Shown: piece by piece, positions 24,404 to 30,630 of the stretch
Numbering within the stretch: the stretch's first letter is position 1
Layout of the letters: every line of letters begins with the position of its first letter
Assembly: GCF_028657945.1 (NCBI RefSeq)
Contig: NZ_CP059693.1
Location: forward strand, 1,054,001-1,118,000
Length of the DNA stretch: 64,000 nucleotides
Direction: 5' to 3'
Source: Thalassomonas haliotis
GTDB taxonomy: Bacteria; Pseudomonadota; Gammaproteobacteria; Enterobacterales; Alteromonadaceae
Notes under the pieces: model-generated
Databases searched by the model: none
What the model was told of the DNA's origin: nothing
What the model saw: the letters and a program-made list of their open reading frames with translations, nothing else
Translations under genes and position numbers: made by a program

Positions 24404-24613
24404 TCAACCGTAATGAGCTGTTGAAGCATCCCAGTTTTCTATCGGACCAAGACCAAGTGCTTTCTCCTTTATTTCAAGCGACTGTTCTAAAAGTAGTTTT
24501 GCCATCTGTGAAGGTTTCCGCCTTTCTTGGCTGGCCAGACGCATAACCCGTAACTTTAACCTGAGATTGTTAACGCCGATCACCGGGTTAATATCGTTTT
24601 TTTGTGCTTTCAT
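24404..24613 (-). CDS. Small ribbon-helix-helix-like protein
   Basis: 69 residues. The segment LRLKLRVMRLASQERRKPSQMAKLLLEQSLEIKEKA has the short strand plus two helices expected of an Arc/MetJ-type DNA-binding fold, though the match is by eye. It is the first gene of the minus-strand operon, and its start is 20 bases from a 16-bp palindrome, which suits autoregulation. GAGAG precedes the ATG by ten bases. Confidence 0.6.
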   Translation of the reverse strand: MKAQKNDINPVIGVNNLRLKLRVMRLASQERRKPSQMAKLLLEQSLEIKEKALGLGPIENWDASTAHYG

Positions 24614-24632
24614 ATTCGTTATACTCTCTAAG

Positions 24633-24648
24633 TTGTTAATATTAACAA
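24633..24648. promoter_or_regulatory. 16-bp perfect palindrome, candidate operator
   Basis: TTGTTAATATTAACAA is symmetrical over all 16 bases and lies 20 bases upstream of the RHH gene, over its likely promoter. Confidence 0.55.
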
Positions 24649-24654
24649 TGTTAA

Positions 24655-24670
24655 CCTCTCTTTAGAGAGG
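24655..24670. promoter_or_regulatory. Second palindrome, candidate operator
   Basis: CCTCTC TTTA GAGAGG is a perfect 6-4-6 inverted repeat, with a weaker related copy CTCTCAAAAAGAG at 24697-24709. Both lie between the RHH gene and the divergent regulator gene, so this type may be the site of the other regulator. Confidence 0.5.
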
Positions 24671-24733
24671 TATTTGGCTTGGTGTGCATTATCGATCTCT
24701 CAAAAAGAGGTTGTCAATGAGGTTTTTCTCTTT

Positions 24734-25546
24734 ATGAATGATTGTTTTTTAAAACGATTGGAAAATCATGTGCTTGCAAATAGAAAAATTTACACCTGGG
24801 GCAAGGCTTTAGGAGTAAGTTCCGGAGCGGTTGATAAGTTGTTAAAAGGCGCTGTGCCCGGCATCGACATTCAATTGTCTATGCAGCACAAAGAAAACTG
24901 CAATTTAACCTTTTTAAATACCGGCAAGGGCAAGCCTTTTAATGTTAACAATTTTCCTGCCAGCCAGGGCATGATCGATTACGTGGCCGAGCTGTTAGCA
25001 ACGGCTCCCTGGAATATTTATATTGTCAGGGCCGACAATCTGATCACTTTGGTTTTTCAGCAGCCGGGGCAGTACGAATATAAAACCAAGCTGATAGATC
25101 ATGACGTTTGTGAAGTGCTGGTTGGCCAATATACCGAAGCCGTATATAAATATTTATCGACCAAGCTTGAGCACAACAAGGTGTATTACCCTAAGTTAAG
25201 CGAAGAAGTGATTGAACAGATCACTTCGGGTTATCTGGGTACCTTTGCCTTGTTTGGTGATAAAAAGACTTCCGGAATTTTAAACCATTTGAGTCAGGCA
25301 ACTGCTGTGCTCGATCAACTTCCGTCTACGGTGGCCAGTGAGCAAAACACCGCAGACAGCCACTTAATGCGGGCGGTGATCCGTTTAATTGAACAGGCGA
25401 TTGTTGAAAACAGGATAGAACTGTCGGTAGAGACCCGGGCGAAAGTGATCACTGCCGGTTACAATTACGCAGTTAGAACCGGGAGCAGCGTATCGAGCTT
25501 AGATCCTCACGGCATCTTGGCGATACTTGACACCATAGTTGAGTGA
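24734..25546 (+). CDS. Phage-repressor-like regulator
   Basis: About 270 residues from the ATG at 24734. The N-terminal segment HVLANRKIYTWGKALGVSSGAVDKLLKG reads as a helix-turn-helix that binds like lambdoid/Mu-type repressors; the remainder is mixed alpha/beta without catalytic motifs I can name, ending in a helical domain (LMRAVIRLIEQAIVENRIELSVETRAKVITAGYNYAV). It is divergent from the RHH operon and shares a promoter region with two palindromes, like a lysogeny switch. No phage structural genes are in the window. The 3' end overlaps the convergent membrane-protein gene by 40 bases. Confidence 0.7.
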   Translation: MNDCFLKRLENHVLANRKIYTWGKALGVSSGAVDKLLKGAVPGIDIQLSMQHKENCNLTFLNTGKGKPFNVNNFPASQGMIDYVAELLATAPWNIYIVRADNLITLVFQQPGQYEYKTKLIDHDVCEVLVGQYTEAVYKYLSTKLEHNKVYYPKLSEEVIEQITSGYLGTFALFGDKKTSGILNHLSQATAVLDQLPSTVASEQNTADSHLMRAVIRLIEQAIVENRIELSVETRAKVITAGYNYAVRTGSSVSSLDPHGILAILDTIVE

Positions 25547-26034
25547 TCGGCTCTGCTTTGTTTATGTTCTTGCTCTTGCTCTTGCTCTTGCTCTGCATTG
25601 CAGTAGGTTTCAGCATAATTTAAGCAGTCTATTTTGATCTGGGTATTAACCATGATCCGCTGTTTGGGCGACATATCGGTATTAATAAAGTTGATCTGTT
25701 TTTGCAAAATACTGTGCGCCTGGGAAAACTGCTGATATTGCTGCGGCGACAAGCCCGCCTGTCCTTGTGTCCCCGGAGATAACTGGTAGGGGCTGTTAAA
25801 ATAGCGATTGATTTTCTCAGTGATCAGGTTTAGCTCGTCGACGCTTGCACCGTTGCTTATTGCCTGATGGTATTGCTGCAATAACTGATGTGCGTGATAG
25901 AAAGGAGCGTCTTTATACAAACGGGCGATAACCCGTGCTTTGAGGTTTTTTTCCACTAAGGAAAAAGCGAGAACCATCACCACCATGACAGCTGCGAGTA
26001 GCAAGGGAATATAACTAGCTAATTGAACGTCCAT
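25507..26034 (-). CDS. Membrane-anchored unknown protein with Glu-Gln repeat tail
   Basis: About 175 residues from the ATG at 26034. One N-terminal membrane helix (IPLLLAAVMVVMVLAFSLV) is followed by a helical soluble part (HAHQLLQQYHQAISNGASVDEL ... LSPQQYQQFSQAHSILQKQ) and a tail of EQ repeats coded by four exact 6-base units at 25571-25594. It overlaps the end of the preceding membrane-protein gene by 20 bases, so the two are translationally linked. It is the last gene of the double-glycine peptide operon before IS insertion. Family not recognised. Confidence 0.7.
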   Translation of the reverse strand: MDVQLASYIPLLLAAVMVVMVLAFSLVEKNLKARVIARLYKDAPFYHAHQLLQQYHQAISNGASVDELNLITEKINRYFNSPYQLSPGTQGQAGLSPQQYQQFSQAHSILQKQINFINTDMSPKQRIMVNTQIKIDCLNYAETYCNAEQEQEQEQEHKQSRADHSTMVSSIAKMP

Positions 26035-26467
26035 CTCTGCCTTTAACTCCTTTAATGCTGGCAAATAACAAGATGCCTACAATGATATAATTAATTGGCA
26101 CTACGGTCCAGGTATATAAATCCCAGGTCCAGTCAGGTTCATTCCTGCCCAGAATATTTCGCTGCCAGTGCATATAGGCATAAAAGCAGACGTTAATAGT
26201 CATTAAGACATAAATGCATTTGATGGCTTTGCTGGTGGTCCATAATAGCAAGGCATGTAGGGCTACAGAAGCGATGAAAGCTCCAAAATACAGGTATTCG
26301 AAGGTTTGATACCAAAGGTAAATTTTCTCTGCTCGTGGTAATTCTGAATATGCACCCTGGAGAATGTGGCGAATAGCTGTGGTACTTAAAAATAACAGTC
26401 CAAAGCTGAATATTGGCCAGTTTTTTTGTTTTAAGCTTGAAAATACAGCTAAAAAACATAGTGACAT
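26015..26467 (-). CDS. Polytopic membrane protein, 5' end cut off by an IS element
   Basis: 150 residues remain readable, with four to five helices (IFSFGLLFLSTTAIRHIL, YLYFGAFIASVALHALLLW, AIKCIYVLMTINVCFYAYM, VVPINYIIVGILLFASI). Removing the IS and one copy of its 8-bp duplication joins this frame without a shift to 16 more codons that start with the ATG at 27562, giving an original protein of 166 residues. The natural start and promoter are now 1 kb away. The ATG at 26467 may still be used, from an IS-borne promoter if at all. Family not recognised. Confidence 0.72.
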   Translation of the reverse strand: MSLCFLAVFSSLKQKNWPIFSFGLLFLSTTAIRHILQGAYSELPRAEKIYLWYQTFEYLYFGAFIASVALHALLLWTTSKAIKCIYVLMTINVCFYAYMHWQRNILGRNEPDWTWDLYTWTVVPINYIIVGILLFASIKGVKGRDGRSIS

Positions 26468-26484
26468 AGCTACTATGTCACTAT
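26458..26484. repeat. Perfect 12-3-12 inverted repeat at the IS insertion point
   Basis: ATAGTGACATAG and CTATGTCACTAT flank CTA. The repeat ends exactly where the IS target duplication begins and lies within the coding part of the interrupted gene. Confidence 0.85.
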
Positions 26485-26492
26485 AGTACAGA

Positions 26493-27531
26493 GGCTCTGT
26501 TGTAGAAAATTGTTGTCTATACTGATAAGTGCGACTAACTTATTGAAGGTAATAGCGATGAATACAAAATCATTTGTAGGTAAGCTTAACCAGATAACGA
26601 AAGCACTTTTCTCTATGACACCAGCGCAAAGGGAGAAAGTTCATCAGTCAATTCAAGCATTAGATGCTGAAATCAGCACAGATGAGCTCATTCAGCCACT
26701 TTTTGATGTGTCATCTCAATGCCCGCACTGCCATTCCCGTCATTTAAAAAAATGGGGAAAGTCAGGCGCCATACAGAGGTACCGTTGCAAGGATTGCCAG
26801 AAAACCTTTAATAACAAGACCAATACGCCTTTAGCGAAGCTACATAAGTGCCATCTGTGGGAAGAATATGCGCGCTGTATGGTGTTGAAATTAACGTTAA
26901 GAGAAGCGGCAGATATTTGCGGCATTAATCTTAAAACCGCTTTTTTATGGCGTCATCGTTTCTTAATGGCCCAGGCAGGCAAAAACCAGGATAAGTTGTC
27001 GGGCATTATTGAAGTTGATGAGTTTTTTCTTGCTCGCTCCGAAAAAGGCTCAAAAACATTGGCACACCAAAAGAAGCCTAGAAAACGCGGCGGTAACCTT
27101 GATAAAAGAACGAAAGAAGGTCAGGTGACCGTACTTTTATCTATTGATCGCAGTAACCATATGATTAATGCAATTTTATCTGCTGATACCAGGGCAGAAA
27201 TAGCGGCTCACTTGACTGAGAATATTACAGAAAATTCGGTCTTATGCAGCGATGGCTCCTGGTCATATGTGGAAATAGCCAAGCAAAAAAATTGTGACCA
27301 TAAACGTCTGATAAACAACCAAGTAAGGGTGATAGATAAGGTTTACCATATCCAAACGGTTAATGGCGCGATAGCTCACTTTAAAGGTTGGGTTAACGGA
27401 AAAATGAAAGGAGTTGCCACCAAATACTTATCAAATTATCTTGCGTGGTTTAAAGAAAGCCACGCAAAGCTAGATAAACAGCAAATATTGGTAGCAGCTT
27501 ATGGGTGACAACAATATTATGGAACACAGCC
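26493..27531 (+). mobile_element. IS1595-family insertion sequence, complete
   Basis: The element is 1039 bases. Its ends, 26493-26517 and 27507-27531, are inverted repeats matching at 19 of 25 bases (GGCTCTGTTG... against GGCTGTGTTC...). It is flanked by an 8-bp direct repeat AGTACAGA (26485-26492 and 27532-27539), the duplication length known for this family. One intact transposase gene fills it. The insertion has split the membrane-protein gene of the peptide operon. Confidence 0.93.
26558..27508 (+). CDS. IS1595-family transposase
   Basis: About 316 residues from the ATG at 26558. An N-terminal zinc ribbon (CPHCHSRHLKKWGKSGAIQRYRCKDCQKTF) is followed by a HTH (LREAADICGINLKTAFLWRHR) and the DDE/N-type catalytic core: Asp in IIEVDEFFLA, Asp in VLCSDGSWSY, and VNGAIAHFKGW with the Asn-Lys pair typical of the family. 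The gene ends 23 bases before the right end of the element. It appears intact and so possibly active. Confidence 0.93.
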   Translation: MNTKSFVGKLNQITKALFSMTPAQREKVHQSIQALDAEISTDELIQPLFDVSSQCPHCHSRHLKKWGKSGAIQRYRCKDCQKTFNNKTNTPLAKLHKCHLWEEYARCMVLKLTLREAADICGINLKTAFLWRHRFLMAQAGKNQDKLSGIIEVDEFFLARSEKGSKTLAHQKKPRKRGGNLDKRTKEGQVTVLLSIDRSNHMINAILSADTRAEIAAHLTENITENSVLCSDGSWSYVEIAKQKNCDHKRLINNQVRVIDKVYHIQTVNGAIAHFKGWVNGKMKGVATKYLSNYLAWFKESHAKLDKQQILVAAYG

Positions 27532-27562
27532 AGTACAGAGCATATTGCAGTATATCGCTCAT
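27532..27562 (-). pseudogene. Detached 5' end of the interrupted membrane-protein gene
   Basis: Starting with the ATG at 27562, eight codons (MSDILQYA) lead into the IS right end; they continue in frame with the rest of the gene on the other side of the element. The A of this ATG is also the last base of the TAA of the double-glycine peptide gene (TAATG). Confidence 0.75.
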
Positions 27563-27801
27563 TACTTCGGATGAATACCGTCGCCTGTACGGGCTCTTAC
27601 CGGAGTTGTATCTTTTGTTTCATCATCAGCCGGAGGGGTTACCGGGTCGGTGGTCGTTTTTGTGTCATCCGTGCCGCCAACAACATGCGTCAGCATTTCA
27701 CTATCAAGATCTTTATCTGTCAGGTGATTTTCGGATTGGTTTGAAAGGGTGTCGCCTGATTGTGGCTGGCGTTTGCCAAAAAGTTTAAATAACTTTTCCA
27801 T
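27562..27801 (-). CDS. Double-glycine leader peptide (bacteriocin/RiPP-precursor type)
   Basis: 79 residues. The first 43 form a leader: basic start (MEKLFKLFGKRQ), then HLTDKDLDSEMLTHVVGG, which has the L-x-D/E-x2-L pattern and terminal Gly-Gly of peptides cleaved by C39-peptidase ABC exporters. The predicted mature 36 residues are rich in Thr, Asp and Pro, without Cys, ending in VRARTGDGIHPK. The stop overlaps the start of the next gene (TAATG). No modifying enzyme or C39 exporter lies in the window, so it may be exported by a system elsewhere or be an orphan. Ribosome site is weak. Confidence 0.7.
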   Translation of the reverse strand: MEKLFKLFGKRQPQSGDTLSNQSENHLTDKDLDSEMLTHVVGGTDDTKTTTDPVTPPADDETKDTTPVRARTGDGIHPK

Positions 27802-27836
27802 GAGGTTAATAACTCTTTTGTTTCCATTAGTCGACT

Positions 27837-27866
27837 ATTCTGGCAAAACCTGTACCGGGCTGTCAA
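27837..27866 (-). promoter_or_regulatory. Candidate promoter of the peptide operon
   Basis: On the minus strand TTGACA (27866-27861) and CAGAAT (27842-27837) are 18 bases apart, about 36 bases before the peptide start codon. The -35 matches the consensus exactly. Confidence 0.45.
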
Positions 27867-28410
27867 ATATATTAACCCCAGTTTCCACGCCCCCTGTAGC
27901 AGGTCAAAGCTGTTTTTTATGGCAGTAATCATAAGCAAAAATATTTGTGCTTCCTTGCTATTTGATATTTATCATTTTTTGCCGATTAACATACTCTAAC
28001 TGTAATACCCGATACTTGTATGAAAGACATTTTTTAAATTTAGATTTTACCTGAGGGCTGGTGAAACTTACCAGCGACGATTGCCTCCCTTGCCGGAAGA
28101 TAATGAAAAACCTTGAAACCCCGGCTGCTTTTGAGAGTACTGTCTATTAAAAAACAATCGCAAGATTTAGCACGATAATGCTTTCACTGTTGATGTTTAA
28201 GCCTGGTGGTGCAGATATCAAACGGTGAGCATGCTTGCTGCCTTTAATTTTTGTCGAAAAGATAAAAACGCACAGTCGTCACCCCTGCCGGTTGACTGGC
28301 ATTTAACCGTTTTATGCCTATATTAAGAAGAACACTGATATTAGCTCCTGATTTCTATCGGGAATTAATCCTCCAAGCAGCAGTTATGAATATAAGGGAA
28401 TATAGCAAAG
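27867..28410. other. Gene-free gap
   Basis: 544 bases without a convincing frame, RNA gene or repeat; AT-rich, with promoter regions for the peptide operon on the left and probably for the membrane-protein gene on the right. Confidence 0.5.
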
Positions 28411-28803
28411 ATGAAAAAGATATTACTTACGCTGTTAGTTGTTTGCATTATAAGTGCCATTTCATTAACTGTTGTGCATTTAACTGGGGGGCTTCCGCCG
28501 GACGGGCGGCCCGGGTGTCTGAAATTCTTCGGCGTACTGGCTTGTCCTATTATTGCCGTAGTTTGTGTGGTGCTGCTGGTAAGTTTGCTGCTTAATAAAC
28601 GCCATGTCTACTATGGCGGTCTGATGGCTGGCTTTGTGGTTTCTACCTGGTTCTCTTCACGCAACATGCTTGGTCTTGCTTCTTGTCCTGAAGTTTTTCA
28701 TTTAAAATCCTGCTATGTGGTTTTCGTCAGCATGATAGGTTTCACTATTCTCGGGGTTATGTATTTCAGGGAGAAAATGAAGGAGGAGGCTGGCGGACAG
28801 TAA
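28411..28803 (+). CDS. Small integral membrane protein, unknown
   Basis: 130 residues with four hydrophobic helices: the N-terminal ILLTLLVVCIISAISLTVVHL, then FFGVLACPIIAVVCVVLLVSLLL, HVYYGGLMAGFVVSTWF and YVVFVSMIGFTILGVMYF, with a short charged C-terminus (REKMKEEAGGQ). Five Cys are spread over it. AAGGGA lies 17 bases upstream of the ATG, rather far. No family recognised; it is a lone gene. Confidence 0.62.
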   Translation: MKKILLTLLVVCIISAISLTVVHLTGGLPPDGRPGCLKFFGVLACPIIAVVCVVLLVSLLLNKRHVYYGGLMAGFVVSTWFSSRNMLGLASCPEVFHLKSCYVVFVSMIGFTILGVMYFREKMKEEAGGQ

Positions 28804-29086
28804 CTGCTTTTTTCAGTCGGGCATTAAAATACTGTTCGTTTATTTCTGAGCGAAAAAAGCATTTTCAGAGCTGCTATTGAAAGCTGGCGGCTCTTGGTAA
28901 CTGCATGGAATGCATTGCTCAACCGGCAATAGCCCCGTACAATCTTTTCTTTGATATTCAAATGTTTTCTAAAGATGTCCCTGAGTCGGCGGCATCACTC
29001 CCGCTATGGTTTGCATCAAGTGAGTGTTCCCGGGTTTTATTGCCGCCCCCAGGCGTTAACAGCCGAGTCGTAACAGGAGTTTAGCT

Positions 29087-29422
29087 GTGGAATATGCATC
29101 AGGCTTAATTAAGTTAAAACCGGGCAGTGAAGATAAAGTTGAGCACTGGAGAGCGACAATAGCCTCCCGCCTCGATGAAGCCGCTGCGACGTTGCAGGAT
29201 GAAGAAGTGCAGATAGAGTCCTGGTTTAAGGTAGAGATTGACGGTAACAAGTACCTGCTTTGGTATCTGCGGGCCAATTCGATAAAACGGGTCTTTGAAG
29301 TTTCAATGCAATTAAAGCACCCTATCGATCGTTTCCATTATGAACTTATGGCTGAAATCGCCGCACAGAACGGCAATGTTTTAGCGCAGCCCCTGATTGA
29401 TATACCAAGAGAAAGCAAGTAA
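29087..29422 (+). CDS. DUF6176 family protein
   Basis: 111 residues starting with GTG, with AGGAG seven bases upstream. The sequence (SGLIKLKPGSEDKVEHWRATIASRLDEA ... ESWFKVEIDGNKYLLWYLRANS ... HYELMAE) fits DUF6176, a small soluble alpha/beta dimer fold of unknown role. A single-gene unit; a 9-bp hairpin (29454-29481) follows in the space before the convergent kinase gene. Confidence 0.82.
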   Translation: MEYASGLIKLKPGSEDKVEHWRATIASRLDEAAATLQDEEVQIESWFKVEIDGNKYLLWYLRANSIKRVFEVSMQLKHPIDRFHYELMAEIAAQNGNVLAQPLIDIPRESK

Positions 29423-29453
29423 CCGCGGCATTTCATTAAGTGTTTTTTATCGG

Positions 29454-29481
29454 GCCTAACCGGGCATATGCTCGGTTAGGC
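29454..29481. terminator. Hairpin between convergent genes
   Basis: GCCTAACCG and CGGTTAGGC form a perfect 9-bp stem around GGCATATGCT. No T-run follows on either strand, so termination here is uncertain. Confidence 0.35.
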
Positions 29482-29504
29482 TGAGGTAAAGTTGCCAGGT
29501 CTGC

Positions 29505-30029
29505 CTAGCTGCTGTTTTTGCCTATGGCCAGCAAAAAATTGGCAATGTCGCTTTTCGAGCGCAAGTGATAAACCGTTTTGGTTTTGGCGGCATTGGCAAC
29601 ATATCTACGGTATGCCGGCGTCAGTTTTTTATGGCATAACCAAAGCACCCGGTAACTGTTTACTGTGCCTTTGATAATAGAGGAGTGCTCCGGCCAACCT
29701 TCCGGTGGCTGAAACAGCCCTTTGAAAAAACGTTTGGTCACCCATAAAAAATGCACCCGGATAGGAAGGTCGATATAAACCAGGGTGTCTGCCCGGTCAA
29801 GTCGGGTCCAGGTTGATTCCAGGCAGCCGTAGCCATCAATAAGCCAGGTTTTTTCGGATAAAATGCGGCTGTGAGCGGCCAGGTATTGATCGTGGGGAAC
29901 TTCATCGCCTCCCGGGAGAAATTTCACCTTATCCAGGGCATATAACTCAAGGCCGGTGATTTCTGCAATGTGTTTACTGGTGGTTGACTTACCTGCTCCG
30001 GTATTGCCAAAAACGGCGACTCTTTTCAT
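29505..30029 (-). CDS. P-loop nucleotide kinase-like protein (FlaR/topology-modulation type)
   Basis: 174 residues with Walker A GNTGAGKST at residues 8-16 and the lid/LID-like features of small kinases: LYALDKVKFLPGG, WLIDGYG, ADTLVYIDLP. It resembles adenylate-kinase-like proteins called FlaR or DNA topology modulation protein; the substrate of these is not established. CAGGAG precedes the ATG. Directly upstream lie a terminator and a leader peptide frame, so its expression may be attenuated. Confidence 0.82.
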   Translation of the reverse strand: MKRVAVFGNTGAGKSTTSKHIAEITGLELYALDKVKFLPGGDEVPHDQYLAAHSRILSEKTWLIDGYGCLESTWTRLDRADTLVYIDLPIRVHFLWVTKRFFKGLFQPPEGWPEHSSIIKGTVNSYRVLWLCHKKLTPAYRRYVANAAKTKTVYHLRSKSDIANFLLAIGKNSS

Positions 30030-30064
30030 TTTTTACTCCTGTATTGTTATTTTCGCGGCAATAA

Positions 30065-30088
30065 AAAACCCGCCTTGATGGCGGGTTA
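30065..30088 (-). terminator. Intrinsic terminator in the leader of the kinase gene (attenuator)
   Basis: On the minus strand AACCCGCC ATCAA GGCGGGTT is followed by TTTT. The hairpin is 38 bases before the kinase start and 19 bases after the leader peptide stop, where an attenuator would be. TGGTGGG over the two Trp codons of the leader can pair with CCCGCCA of the stem as a rival structure. Confidence 0.75.
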
Positions 30089-30106
30089 TTGAGCAGCTAA
30101 GCAGCA

Positions 30107-30175
30107 TTATTCCCACCAGGACCCTGAGGTGATGTTAATCATTCGGATTATCAAAAAAGATAAGCTGTTGTTCAT
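30107..30175 (-). CDS. Leader peptide, 22 codons, ending in Gly-Ser-Trp-Trp-Glu
   Basis: A short frame with a good ribosome site (AGGA, six bases) and a promoter in front. It codes for a hydrophobic peptide with four Ile in eight residues (LIIRMINI), then TSGSWWE and stop. It is followed by an intrinsic terminator, the build of amino-acid-operon leader peptides such as trpL. Which amino acid would be sensed is unclear: the paired Trp codons lie in the part that could form the antiterminator, and the Ile run lies just ahead. Confidence 0.6.
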   Translation of the reverse strand: MNNSLSFLIIRMINITSGSWWE

Positions 30176-30215
30176 TATTTTCCTGATGAAAATTTATTCA
30201 ATATGGTCAGAGGTT

Positions 30216-30243
30216 AGCATAGCCAGACGATAAAAATAACCAA
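30216..30243 (-). promoter_or_regulatory. Candidate promoter of the leader-kinase transcript
   Basis: TTGGTT (30243-30238) and an extended -10 TGGCTATGCT (-10 at 30221-30216) are 16 bases apart on the minus strand, about 40 bases before the leader start codon. Confidence 0.5.
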
Positions 30244-30383
30244 ATTTTTACTGGTAAGATAACAGGGGGGTTACCCTTGGTTGCAGGGATACTTGCAGGA
30301 AGTTGTGATGGCTCCCACAATGGCGGGGTTTCCCTGTTAGCCTATGGGCTGCTCATATCAGATAAATGTGGGTTTTTGTCCTG

Positions 30384-30406
30384 GCAAGGTGTAGCCTTGC
30401 TTTTTT
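30384..30406 (+). terminator. Intrinsic terminator with no gene in front
   Basis: GCAAGG TGTAG CCTTGC followed by six T. No plus-strand gene precedes it within 950 bases, so it may end a small RNA starting near 30250-30330 or be a relic of the deleted gene part. Confidence 0.6.
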
Positions 30407-30432
30407 AGCTGCGCGTAAGTAATAGGGTTTAT

Positions 30433-30603
30433 ATGAAGCTGAGCAAACATTTCAAAGAGAACCTGAAAGGGCAGAGTGTTATTTGTTTGGGGCTTCCGGA
30501 TAATTATGACTATATGGATGCTGAACTTATTGAAACTGTTAAGCGGGATGTACCCCGGTTTATTTATTTGTTCAGTAACGCCTTATCAGGGCATAGTGTT
30601 TAA
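30433..30603 (+). pseudogene. C-terminal remnant of a low-molecular-weight protein tyrosine phosphatase family gene
   Basis: 56 codons from an ATG to TAA. The sequence (FKENLKGQSVICLGLPDNYDYMDAELIETVK) matches the C-terminal part of the roughly 105-residue phosphatase-like family, whose end reads like ICLxIPDDYxYMDxELV. The N-terminal catalytic part with CxxNxxRSxT is absent; an in-frame stop and a terminator lie directly upstream. The last 12 residues look altered. It is therefore a truncated gene, unlikely to be active. Confidence 0.65.
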
Positions 30604-30630
30604 CAGCAGACTCAGGAAGCAAATACACTG

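Noticed and set aside
23255-25546. Complete prophage
   Set aside because: Regulator-like genes only; no integrase, replication, capsid, tail or lysis genes in the window.
27501-27788. Plus-strand frames running out of the IS right end
   Set aside because: They cross the IS boundary and lie antisense to the double-glycine peptide gene, which has better protein character.
27720-27938. 72-codon minus-strand frame overlapping the peptide gene start
   Set aside because: Different frame from the peptide; its start lies upstream of the likely promoter.
30029-30243. Start of a trp biosynthesis operon
   Set aside because: Leader and terminator resemble a trp attenuator, but no trp gene follows; the next gene is a P-loop kinase.
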